26,870 nt of DNA, taken from positions 1 through 26,870 of the forward strand of contig JAUXUZ010000561.1 in the NCBI GenBank assembly GCA_030680655.1, given 5' to 3'. Positions 14,120 through 20,806 of this stretch are shown in pieces; position 1 is the stretch's first letter, and every line of letters begins with the position of its first letter. The notes beneath the pieces are model-generated. The model was not told where the DNA came from. It saw nothing but the letters and a program-made list of their open reading frames with translations, and ran no database searches. Position numbers and translations under genes: made by a program. Source of the DNA: Phycisphaerales bacterium (GTDB lineage: Bacteria; Planctomycetota; Phycisphaerae; Phycisphaerales; UBA1924).

Positions 14120-14917
14120 ATGAGCGAAGAGCCCGCTCCATCACGCCTTCCGCTGTCGGTGGCGATTGTCTGCAAGAACAGCGCGGCGACGATCGGGCGG
14201 ACGCTCGAGTCGGTGAAAGGGCTGGCGGGCGAGATCGTGGCGATCGACTCCGGCTCGACCGACGCGACGATCCCGATGATCGAAGCGGCAGGGGGGCGGG
14301 TCATCGCCAGCGCGTGGCTCGGACACGTCAAGACCAAGCAGAAGGCGCTCGAAGCGGCGAAGCAGCCGTGGGTGCTGTCGCTCGACTCCGACGAGAGCCT
14401 CGAGCCGGTGCTGGAGGCTTCGATCCGCGCGGCCGTCACGCGCGACGATCCGGCGGTAGACGGCTACACGCTCAACCGCAAGGTCTATTACGACGGGCGG
14501 TTCCTCAACTACGCGTGGCAGCCGGAGCGGCGGCTGCGTCTGGTGCGCAGCGGCAAGGCCAAGTGGCAGGGGATCGACCCGCACGACCAGCTGGCGCTGA
14601 TCGACGCGTCAACGTCGCCCGGCCGCCTCGACGGTGACCTACGCCACGACTCGTTTCAGACCTTCGAGGAGCAGCTCCGCAAGCAGGTCGGCTACGCCCG
14701 GCTCATGGCCGGTGAGCTGGTGGCCCGCGGCGAGCGCGGCTCGCATTGGCGGCTGCTCACGTCGCCGCCCGGCGCGTTCTTGAAGCAGATGCTCCTCAAG
14801 CGGGCGTTCATGGACGGCTGGGCGGGGTGGCTCGCCGCCGCGGCCACCGCTCAGCAGGCGCTGATGAAGCACGCCATCACGATCGAGCTGGCGCGCAAGG
14901 GCAAGTCGGAGCAGTAA
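14120..14917 (+). CDS. Family 2 glycosyltransferase (WaaE/KdtX-like)
   Basis: 265 residues. GT-A fold: N-terminal strand LSVAIVCKNSA, then IVAIDSGSTDAT (39-50) for the nucleotide, and the metal-binding DSDES (89-93). Later blocks, ERRLRLVRSGKAKWQG and a histidine in LRHDSFQTFEEQLRKQ, match the WaaE/LgtF group that adds glucose to the lipopolysaccharide inner core. The C-terminal helical part (FLKQMLLKRAFMDGWAG) is typical and may touch the membrane. The enzyme would use a sugar nucleotide in the cytoplasm. It is divergent from a Kdo/InaA-type kinase. The start ATG lies 6 nt after TATCCT and has no Shine-Dalgarno site. Confidence 0.85.
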   Translation: MSEEPAPSRLPLSVAIVCKNSAATIGRTLESVKGLAGEIVAIDSGSTDATIPMIEAAGGRVIASAWLGHVKTKQKALEAAKQPWVLSLDSDESLEPVLEASIRAAVTRDDPAVDGYTLNRKVYYDGRFLNYAWQPERRLRLVRSGKAKWQGIDPHDQLALIDASTSPGRLDGDLRHDSFQTFEEQLRKQVGYARLMAGELVARGERGSHWRLLTSPPGAFLKQMLLKRAFMDGWAGWLAAAATAQQALMKHAITIELARKGKSEQ

Positions 14918-14950
14918 GGCGTGGCACGTGCACCGAGCGAGCAGCAACGA

Positions 14951-14975
14951 AAAAGCCCCCGCCGAAGCAGGGGCC
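14951..14975 (-). terminator. Rho-independent terminator of the Pro/Ala-rich secreted protein gene
   Basis: On the minus strand GCCCCTGC, a TTCG tetraloop, GCGGGGGC (8 bp with one T-G pair), then TTTTT. It lies about 33 nt after the 15008 gene end. The C(UUCG)G loop makes it very stable. It also lies 34 nt beyond the convergent glycosyltransferase, where the stem could act without a T-run. Confidence 0.8.
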
Positions 14976-15007
14976 CTGACCATCAGGTGGATTGTTAGCG
15001 CTACTTG

Positions 15008-16564
15008 TTACTTGCGCTTGCCCGGTGAGGGTTCGGGTGCTTTCTGGGCTGGCGCCTTCGGTGCCGGGGCCTGCTGGGGCGACGCTTGACGGGGCGGCGC
15101 TTGACGAGTCGGCGCCTGGGCGGGCGGAGCAACGCGGGGAGCCGCGGCGGGGACCTTTGGCGCAGGCGCTGCCTGGCGCGGGGCCGGCGCGGGAGCCACC
15201 TGACGCGGTGCGGGGGCGGGAGCCACTTGGCGTGGCGCGGGCGCCGGCTTGGGCTCCTGGATGGGCTTGGCCTGCGGGCGCTGCGCAGGGGCAGCCGGAG
15301 GCGTGTAGGCCGGGCGCTCGTAGCGGGTCGGCTGCGCGGGGGCGCTCGGCTTCGCTGCGGGCTTCTCGACCGCTTCAACCGGCTTGGCAACGGGTGCCGG
15401 CTGGGGGAAACGCGTGACGGGCTTGCCGACAATCGGGTAGGGCGAGCGGTCGCGCGCCGGATTCACTGCGGGCTTCGCATCAAAGTCAACAGCCGGCTTC
15501 TCGGCATGCTGAGGAGCACGCGGCGACGGCGCGAGCACCGGCAGCACGGGCTTGGCCGGTGAAGCGTCGGGCTTCTGCGTGAAGGCCGAGGGCTTCTCCA
15601 CCGGGGCGAAGGGGCCCTGCTCAGCGCGCCCGGGCTTCTGCGTGATCGCCTGCGGGTCGCCGGTGGGCCTGCTGGGCGCAAGCACCGGCAGCACGGGCTT
15701 GGATGGGAAGGGCTTGGCCGCCGTGTACGCGGGCTTCTGGTTCAGCGGCTGGCTCTCGATCGGCTTCACCGCGACCGGTGCGACAAGGCCGGGGGTGGTA
15801 AGGCGATTTGGACCCTTGCTGGCGAACGCCGGCGCGGATTCGGGCGCGGCCGCGGGAGGGCCGGCAACGCCGAACGATTCCGCAGCAGGCATCACAGGGC
15901 CGACCAGCGGCTTCTGCGACTGCGGGATGCCGGGCGTCTGGCGGAGGCCGCGGCCGACCTGGGCCTGCGAGCCGCCGTTGGTGTTGACGTTCACGGTGCC
16001 GCCGTTGTTGATGACGGTGACGTTGTCACGGTCGTGGTGCCGGTGGTCGCGGTCCCAGCGGTGATCGTTGCGGTGGCGCCAGCGCCAGTCGTCGCGGTCG
16101 CAGTCACCGAAGGAGAACGAGAGCCCCCAGAAGTTGGCGGGCTGGTAGTAGTCGTAGTACGGGCTGTAGAACGTGGTCGATGTGTACCCCCAGCCGCTAC
16201 CCCACGACGAGTAGCTGTAGCTGATCGTCGTGCCGGGGTATGTCCACACCGGCGTGTAGAACGGCTGGTAACAGACCGGCCGGTAGTAGGGGTTGTAATA
16301 CGGCGTCGCGTAGTACGGCCGGTCGTACCAGGGCGTGTACGACGAGCGCCAGCCCCAGCGCGGCGGGCATGGGTCGGACCACCAGCCGGAGTAGCTGTTA
16401 TAGACCACGGGCGCGCAGTAGGGGTCGGGCGCGCACCAGCCGAAGTTGAGCGAGAGGGAGAAGTCGACGTCCGCCTTTGCTGCTGGCGCGGCGAACCCGA
16501 GCGAGCCGGCGGCGAGCGCGAGGGCGGTGGCGTTGAGGAATCGGTTCTGGGTGTTGGTTGACAC
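15008..16564 (-). CDS. Secreted low-complexity protein, Tyr/Trp-rich then Pro/Ala-rich
   Basis: 518 residues from the GTG at 16564, which has GGAGAAG upstream. A Sec signal ends near APAAKA. The mature part begins with about 120 residues very rich in Tyr, Trp, Pro and Ser (WYDRPYYATPYYNPYYRP), then a charged His/Asp/Arg patch (DRDDWRWRHRNDHRWDRDHR), then an Asn/Gly turn (INNGGTVNVNTNGG). The last 300 residues are Pro/Ala/Lys-rich with motifs such as KPVLPVLAPS (twice), and APAPRQVAP in tandem three times near the end. This suggests an extended surface or envelope protein; the His/Asp patch could bind metal. It matches no family I can name. A strong terminator follows and its own Shine-Dalgarno site precedes it, so it is probably a single-gene unit. 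Confidence 0.75.
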   Translation of the reverse strand: MSTNTQNRFLNATALALAAGSLGFAAPAAKADVDFSLSLNFGWCAPDPYCAPVVYNSYSGWWSDPCPPRWGWRSSYTPWYDRPYYATPYYNPYYRPVCYQPFYTPVWTYPGTTISYSYSSWGSGWGYTSTTFYSPYYDYYQPANFWGLSFSFGDCDRDDWRWRHRNDHRWDRDHRHHDRDNVTVINNGGTVNVNTNGGSQAQVGRGLRQTPGIPQSQKPLVGPVMPAAESFGVAGPPAAAPESAPAFASKGPNRLTTPGLVAPVAVKPIESQPLNQKPAYTAAKPFPSKPVLPVLAPSRPTGDPQAITQKPGRAEQGPFAPVEKPSAFTQKPDASPAKPVLPVLAPSPRAPQHAEKPAVDFDAKPAVNPARDRSPYPIVGKPVTRFPQPAPVAKPVEAVEKPAAKPSAPAQPTRYERPAYTPPAAPAQRPQAKPIQEPKPAPAPRQVAPAPAPRQVAPAPAPRQAAPAPKVPAAAPRVAPPAQAPTRQAPPRQASPQQAPAPKAPAQKAPEPSPGKRK

Positions 16565-16804
16565 GGGTCTTCTCCGATCAGGCGCCCGACCCACGTCGTG
16601 GCGGTTGTTCCGACGACACTAACACTGTTGTCTACGCCCGGGAACGCCACGAGGATTCACCCAGAGTGTGCCCGATTTGTCGCCGATTCACAAGGGAAAT
16701 CCCCGCGGGGCGGTCGAATCGGGGGTTTGGGAGGCCCTCGATCCCGATGGGGGCCCGTCAACACGGGTTAATCTCGGGCCGACCGCGGGACGGCCAACGA
16801 AAAA
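16565..16804. other. Gene-free leader region with GC palindromes
   Basis: Upstream region of the secreted Pro/Ala-rich protein. It holds a perfect 10-bp palindrome CCCCGCGGGG near 16701 and GGCCCG...CGGGCC arms near 16755-16785. I see no clear promoter and no coding sequence. Confidence 0.4.
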
Positions 16805-16824
16805 GCCCCCTTGTGCGGGGGCTT
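16805..16824 (-). terminator. Rho-independent terminator of ilvE
   Basis: On the minus strand AGCCCCC (16824-16818), loop GCACAA, GGGGGCT (16811-16805), then TTTTCG. It lies 33 nt after the ilvE stop codon. Confidence 0.8.
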
Positions 16825-16856
16825 GGGTTTGATAATTAAACGGCCGACGCCGCGGG

Positions 16857-17906
16857 TCAATCCTCGGGGATATCGGCTGACGAAACGACCTTACGGAAGG
16901 CGTTGCGGAGGCGCTTGGTGATCGGGCCCTCAGTGCCGTGGCCGATCTTGATGTCGTCGATCTGCGTGACGGCGATGATCTCTGCCGCGGAGCCGGTGAG
17001 GAAGACCTCGTCGGCGGTCTTGACCTCCTCGGGGCGCATGTTCTTGACGTTGCAGGAGATGTCCATGTCGGCGCAGAGGTCCATGACGAAGCGGCGGGTG
17101 ATGCCCTCGAGGATGCCGCTTTCGGTAGGGGGCGTGAAGACGGTGCCGTCGCGGATAACGAAGATGTTGTCGCCGGTGCACTCGCCGACGAAGCCCTTCA
17201 TGTTGAGCATGATGGCCTCGTCGCACCCCTGGTCGATCGCCTCGACCTTGCCGAGGATGTTGTTGAGGTAGTTGAGGCTCTTGAGGCGCGGGTCCAGGCA
17301 CTCAACCGGCGTGCGTGGGCGCTTGGCGACGATGATCTTCATTCCCTTCTCGTACTGGTCGGGGGTGTAGAGGGCGATCTGGTCGGCGATGCAGATGACG
17401 CCGGCGACTGGGCACTTGCGGGGGTCGAGCCCCAGCGTGCCGAAGCCGCGGGTGACCACCAGGCGGATGTAGCCGTCCTTGAGGTTGTTGGCCTCGACGC
17501 AGTCTCGCATGATGGTGACCATGTCGTCGCGCGAGACGGGGATGCGCAGGCGGATCATCTCGGCGCAGCGCCACAGGCGGTCCATGTGCTGGCCGCACTT
17601 GAAGATCTGGCCCTTGTAGATGCGGATGCCCTCGAAGACGCCGTCGCCGTAGAGCAGGCCGTGGTCGTAGACGCTGACCATCGCCTGGTTCTTGGGGACC
17701 ATGCGCCCGTTGACGTAGATGATCGGCTTGGCCGCGGTGACCTCACCGGCCTTGAACAGGTGGGCGGTCTCGTGCTCGTAGCCGGCGGCCTTGCGCCGGG
17801 GCTCCGCCTTGGCGGGCTGCTTGGCGAGGGCCTTCTTGCTGTGCCCGTTGCTGCTGGACGCGGGCTTGGATGACTTTTTCTTAGCGGGGGCGGCTTTGAC
17901 GCGCAT
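16857..17906 (-). CDS. ilvE: Branched-chain amino acid aminotransferase
   Basis: 349 residues, fold-type IV PLP enzyme. Landmarks: YDHGLLYGDGVFEGIR (80-95), the PLP lysine in DPRLKSLNYLNN (K209), EAIMLNMKGFVGECTGDN (230-247), and EVFLTGSAAEI. It transfers the amino group between glutamate and the keto acids of Leu, Ile and Val in the cytoplasm. Residues 1-60 are an extra Lys/Ala/Ser-rich basic extension (for example APAKKKSSKPASSSNGHSKK), absent from typical IlvE, where the enzyme begins near IIYVNGRMVPK. The ATG at 17906 has GGAG 9 nt upstream and TATACA further up, so the extension is probably translated. D-amino acid aminotransferase and aminodeoxychorismate lyase share the fold, but the N-terminal motif favours IlvE. 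Confidence 0.88.
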   Translation of the reverse strand: MRVKAAPAKKKSSKPASSSNGHSKKALAKQPAKAEPRRKAAGYEHETAHLFKAGEVTAAKPIIYVNGRMVPKNQAMVSVYDHGLLYGDGVFEGIRIYKGQIFKCGQHMDRLWRCAEMIRLRIPVSRDDMVTIMRDCVEANNLKDGYIRLVVTRGFGTLGLDPRKCPVAGVICIADQIALYTPDQYEKGMKIIVAKRPRTPVECLDPRLKSLNYLNNILGKVEAIDQGCDEAIMLNMKGFVGECTGDNIFVIRDGTVFTPPTESGILEGITRRFVMDLCADMDISCNVKNMRPEEVKTADEVFLTGSAAEIIAVTQIDDIKIGHGTEGPITKRLRNAFRKVVSSADIPED

Positions 17907-18024
17907 GGTTGTGCTCCGCGGATTTGGTGTATACCGGCTTCGTGCCGAGTGTGGCGTGCGACCGTGCACGTGAACATCGGTCCGATGGTAGACGCGGTTG
18001 AGCGGAACGACGAGCCTGGACCTT

Positions 18025-18045
18025 ATACATAGAGACGCTATGTAT
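18025..18045. promoter_or_regulatory. Perfect 8-5-8 palindrome, candidate PadR operator
   Basis: ATACATAG (18025-18032), spacer AGACG, CTATGTAT (18038-18045), just after the padR stop and about 120 bp before the ilvE start. A related imperfect site with the same 5-bp spacer overlaps the padR promoter (18446-18466). Known PadR boxes are ATGT-N8-ACAT; here the halves are in the opposite order, so the match is by location and shared half-sites rather than by consensus. Confidence 0.5.
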
Positions 18046-18065
18046 CAGCGCGTCCGGCCCGCATC

Positions 18066-18434
18066 TCAGTGCTCGGCCGTCCTCTTGAGCCTCTGCTGCC
18101 GCTCCCCGGCCGCCAGCACGCCGCTCACCGCCGAGGAGACACGCTGCCAGAGCGAGGCCTGCTCGAACAGCGACTTGTGCCCCTGGCGCGAGAGCGTGTA
18201 GAAGCGGGCGCGGCGGCCCGTCTCGGTCTTGCCCCAGTCGGCGTCGAGATCGCCGCGTTTGCTCAGGCGGTGCAGGGCCGGGTAGAGCGAGCCCTCCTCG
18301 ATAGTGAGGTTGCCGCCGCTGGCCCGCTCGATCTGCCGCGCGATCGCGTACCCGTGCAGCGTCCCCGCCTTGAGCACGGAGAGGACCATCACGTCGAGCG
18401 TGCCTTGCAGGAGTTCGGGGGTTGGGGATGACAT
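18066..18434 (-). CDS. PadR family transcriptional regulator
   Basis: 122 residues. Winged helix-turn-helix: LLQGTLDVMVLSVL (8-21), HGYAIARQIE, then the PadR signature EEGSLYPALHRLSKRG and the wing ending RRARFYTLSRQG. A short C-terminal helix would make the dimer. PadR proteins usually repress a nearby membrane or efflux gene and themselves. No membrane partner follows here; the downstream neighbour on this strand is ilvE. The ATG at 18434 has TAGACT exactly 6 nt upstream (18441-18446). Confidence 0.9.
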   Translation of the reverse strand: MSSPTPELLQGTLDVMVLSVLKAGTLHGYAIARQIERASGGNLTIEEGSLYPALHRLSKRGDLDADWGKTETGRRARFYTLSRQGHKSLFEQASLWQRVSSAVSGVLAAGERQQRLKRTAEH

Positions 18435-18440
18435 ATCGGG

Positions 18441-18468
18441 AGTCTATCCCAAGAGTGACTATGTGTAA
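18441..18468 (-). promoter_or_regulatory. padR promoter overlapped by an imperfect copy of the palindrome
   Basis: On the minus strand TTACAC (18468-18463), 16-bp spacer, TAGACT (18446-18441), 6 nt, ATG. The spacer holds ACACATAG-TCACT-CTTGGGAT (18466-18446), whose first half matches the 18025 palindrome in 7 of 8 positions and the second in 5 of 8. A repressor bound here would block RNA polymerase, suggesting autoregulation. Confidence 0.45.
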
Positions 18469-18567
18469 TGGGGAGCGGCGTGGCTGCGGGCAAACAAGGA
18501 GGCGTATGGGGTTGAAGCAAGAACGAGGGGTGAAGCACCCTTATCTGGCCTCGCGGAGCCTCGGCCA

Positions 18568-18594
18568 CCTTCTCCCAGCTCCGCTGGGAGAAGG
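18568..18594 (-). terminator. 12-bp hairpin after pheT
   Basis: CCTTCTCCCAGC (18568-18579), 3-nt loop TCC, GCTGGGAGAAGG (18583-18594), beginning 2 nt after the pheT stop. No T-run follows. The same type of hairpin is a common dispersed repeat in GC-rich genomes, so it may be either a terminator or a repeat. The remaining gap up to 18430 shows only the padR promoter. Confidence 0.55.
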
Positions 18595-18596
18595 GC

Positions 18597-20690
18597 TTAC
18601 GCCGTCCGCACCGTGGCCCCGACGCTCTCGCCGAGGGTCTTTACCAGCGCATCGACCGACGGGTTGACCTCCTCATCGCGCAGCGTGCGGTCGGCGGCGC
18701 GGAACGTCATCCGCAGCGTCACGCTCTTCTTGCCCGCCGGCACGGGCTGGCCGCGGTAGGTCGTGACGAACGCCAACCGCTCCATCAGCGCTGGCGGCTT
18801 GGCGCCGATCGCCTGCTCGATCTGCGCCCACCGCACAGGCTCATCGACGATCAGGCTCAAGTCGCGCTCGGTGGGGGGGAAGACCGGCAGTTCCTTCACC
18901 GTCGCCCGCGGCGGGAAGCCCGCCAGCAGCGGCTCAAGGTCAATCTCCGCTACGGCCACAGGGTGCTGCAGGCTGAACGTCCCTCGCGTGGCCGCCGTCA
19001 GCAGGCCGTACCAGCCGATCACCTTGCCCCCAATCACGATGCTCGCCGAAGCACCCGGTTCCAGGGCCGCGACGGGTGCAACATCTAGCGGCACAGTGAC
19101 GAGCGGCTTGCCCGAGAGTGCCGCGGCGAGCTGCTCAACCGCCGCGCGCATGTGGCGCAGCGCCAGTTGGCGTTTCTCGGGGGCTTTGCCCTCGGTCGGC
19201 GCATCGAGCAGCAGCCCCAGCGTCTGGCGCTGCAGGCTCTTGCTGCTGTGCTCGGCGAAGACGGTCGCCGTCTCGAACAGGCGCAGCGGCGCGCCGGCGG
19301 TTGATTTGTTGTCCTGGTTGTGCCGGCGGCAGTCGAGCAGCCCGCAGAGCACGCTGGGCCGGCAGATGTTGTCCTCGCCGCGCCGGTCGTCGCTCACGCT
19401 CACGAGCTTCCCACCGTCGGCCGGCGCGAACGGGGAGGCGAGCTTCGAACTGGTGAAGCTGAACGTGACAGCCTCAAAGAACCCCATCCCCGTCAGCACG
19501 CGTGCCATCTCGCGGCGTGCGCGCTCGCTGCTCTGCGGGCTGGGCACAGCGACGGCGAGCTTCTCTGAAACGACGATCTTGTCGTAGCCGATCGTGCGGG
19601 CGACCTCCTCGATCAGATCAATCTCCAGCGAAACATCGGGCCGGTGCGGCGGAACGGTCACCTGCCACGCCTTACCCCCCCCTTGCTGCTTGCCCTCGGC
19701 GAGCGCAAAGCCGTGCGCCCTGAGCGCCCGCTCGATCTCGGCCTCGGGCACGGGCACACCCAGCACCGCGCCCACGCGCGCAGCGCTGAGCGGGACGGCC
19801 GTCAGCGGTAGCGCCGGCGCGCCCGCGTCGAGCACGCCGTCAACCAGAGTCCCGCCGGCGACCTGCAGGATCAACTCCACCAGCCGCGCGGCCGCCGCGT
19901 CCATCGTGCGCGGGTCAACGGTGCGCTCGTAGCGGTGGGATGAGTCCGTCCGCTTCGCGTGCCGGCGCGAGCAGGTGCGCACCGCGACGGGTTCCCACGT
20001 CGCCACTTCCAGCAGCACGTCGGTCGTCTTCTCGGTCACGCTGGTCGGCAGGCCGCCCATCACGCCCGCCACGCTGATCGGCCCGGCCTTATCGGCGATC
20101 ACCAGTTCACCGCCCCCGAGCGAGACGGTCGTGGCGTCGAGCAGCGCCAGGCGCTCACCCTTGGCCGCGGGGCGGACGGTGATCTCCTTGTCACAGAGCG
20201 TCGCGGCGTCGAACACGTGGCTCGGCTGCCCGAGCTCGTGCAGCACGAAGTTCGTCACATCAACGACGTTGTTGATCGAGCGCTGCCCGACCGCCTCGAG
20301 CCGGTGCCTGAGCCAGTCGGGCGAGGGGCCGACCTTCACCCCTTTGATCATGCGCAGCGTGAAGCGCGGGCAACCGCCCTCCGAAACACCGTTGACGAGC
20401 GTGAACCCGTCGAGCTGCTTCACAATACCCACCGGCAGCGGCGGTGGCGTCGGTGCAGCAAACGCCCGTCCGCCCGCGCTGGCCGCGGCGATCTCCCGCG
20501 CCAGACCGACGTGGCAGAGGCAGTCGCCCCGGTTGGAGGTGACCTCCACTTCCATGCGCACATCACCCCCCAGCAGCGTCTGGGTTGAATCGATCGGCAG
20601 CCCGGCGAAGGTGAGCCTCTCCTCAGCGGCGGCGGCATCCAGGTCGCCGGGGGTGAGGTACTGGTTGATCCACGCGAGGCTGGCTTTCAT
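18597..20690 (-). CDS. pheT: Phenylalanine-tRNA ligase beta subunit, lacking the EMAP-II domain
   Basis: 697 residues, where most bacterial PheT proteins have about 790-800. The N-terminus (MKASLAWINQYL) passes after about 45 residues directly to VEVTSNRGDC (48-57). In other bacteria a tRNA-binding OB domain of about 110 residues separates these, so that domain is missing. The B3/B4 editing region, the B5 block (SLEIDLIEEVARTIGYDKI), the catalytic-like core, and the C-terminal anticodon-binding FDX-ACB domain (from about 600: FPPTERDLSLIVDEP, ending VGATVRTA) are present. With PheS it would charge tRNA-Phe; pheS is not in the window. The ATG at 20690 is set by homology, with TACGCT 7 nt upstream. 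Confidence 0.92.
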   Translation of the reverse strand: MKASLAWINQYLTPGDLDAAAAEERLTFAGLPIDSTQTLLGGDVRMEVEVTSNRGDCLCHVGLAREIAAASAGGRAFAAPTPPPLPVGIVKQLDGFTLVNGVSEGGCPRFTLRMIKGVKVGPSPDWLRHRLEAVGQRSINNVVDVTNFVLHELGQPSHVFDAATLCDKEITVRPAAKGERLALLDATTVSLGGGELVIADKAGPISVAGVMGGLPTSVTEKTTDVLLEVATWEPVAVRTCSRRHAKRTDSSHRYERTVDPRTMDAAAARLVELILQVAGGTLVDGVLDAGAPALPLTAVPLSAARVGAVLGVPVPEAEIERALRAHGFALAEGKQQGGGKAWQVTVPPHRPDVSLEIDLIEEVARTIGYDKIVVSEKLAVAVPSPQSSERARREMARVLTGMGFFEAVTFSFTSSKLASPFAPADGGKLVSVSDDRRGEDNICRPSVLCGLLDCRRHNQDNKSTAGAPLRLFETATVFAEHSSKSLQRQTLGLLLDAPTEGKAPEKRQLALRHMRAAVEQLAAALSGKPLVTVPLDVAPVAALEPGASASIVIGGKVIGWYGLLTAATRGTFSLQHPVAVAEIDLEPLLAGFPPRATVKELPVFPPTERDLSLIVDEPVRWAQIEQAIGAKPPALMERLAFVTTYRGQPVPAGKKSVTLRMTFRAADRTLRDEEVNPSVDALVKTLGESVGATVRTA

Positions 20691-20697
20691 GGGGGCA

Positions 20698-20801
20698 AGC
20701 GTAGGGGGAGGACGCTGGGACATCGGCCAGAGGGAGGGAAGGAGGTGCCAGCTCCATCCCCGCGCCTGAGTCCTCTTGTCCGTGCGGTTGGCCGCTACCG
20801 T
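20698..20801. promoter_or_regulatory. Divergent promoter region of pheT and the HscA-like gene
   Basis: TACGCT on the minus strand (20698-20703) is 7 nt before the pheT ATG, and TACCGT on the plus strand (20796-20801) is 5 nt before the GTG at 20807. Neither has a good -35 (TTGTCC at 20776 is spaced only 14 bp). Both genes would have leaderless transcripts. Confidence 0.35.
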
Positions 20802-20806
20802 CCTGC

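Noticed and set aside
15086..16561. Long plus-strand frames antisense to the Pro/Ala-rich protein gene
   Set aside because: Arg/Gly-rich shadows produced by GC-rich repeats; no start signal or domain.
16938..17873. 311-codon plus-strand frame over ilvE
   Set aside because: Asp/Val/Ala/Leu-rich antisense shadow of a clearly recognised gene.
17555..17977. Alternative minus-strand frame starting upstream of ilvE
   Set aside because: Ser/Pro/Arg-rich out-of-frame reading of the ilvE N-terminal extension.
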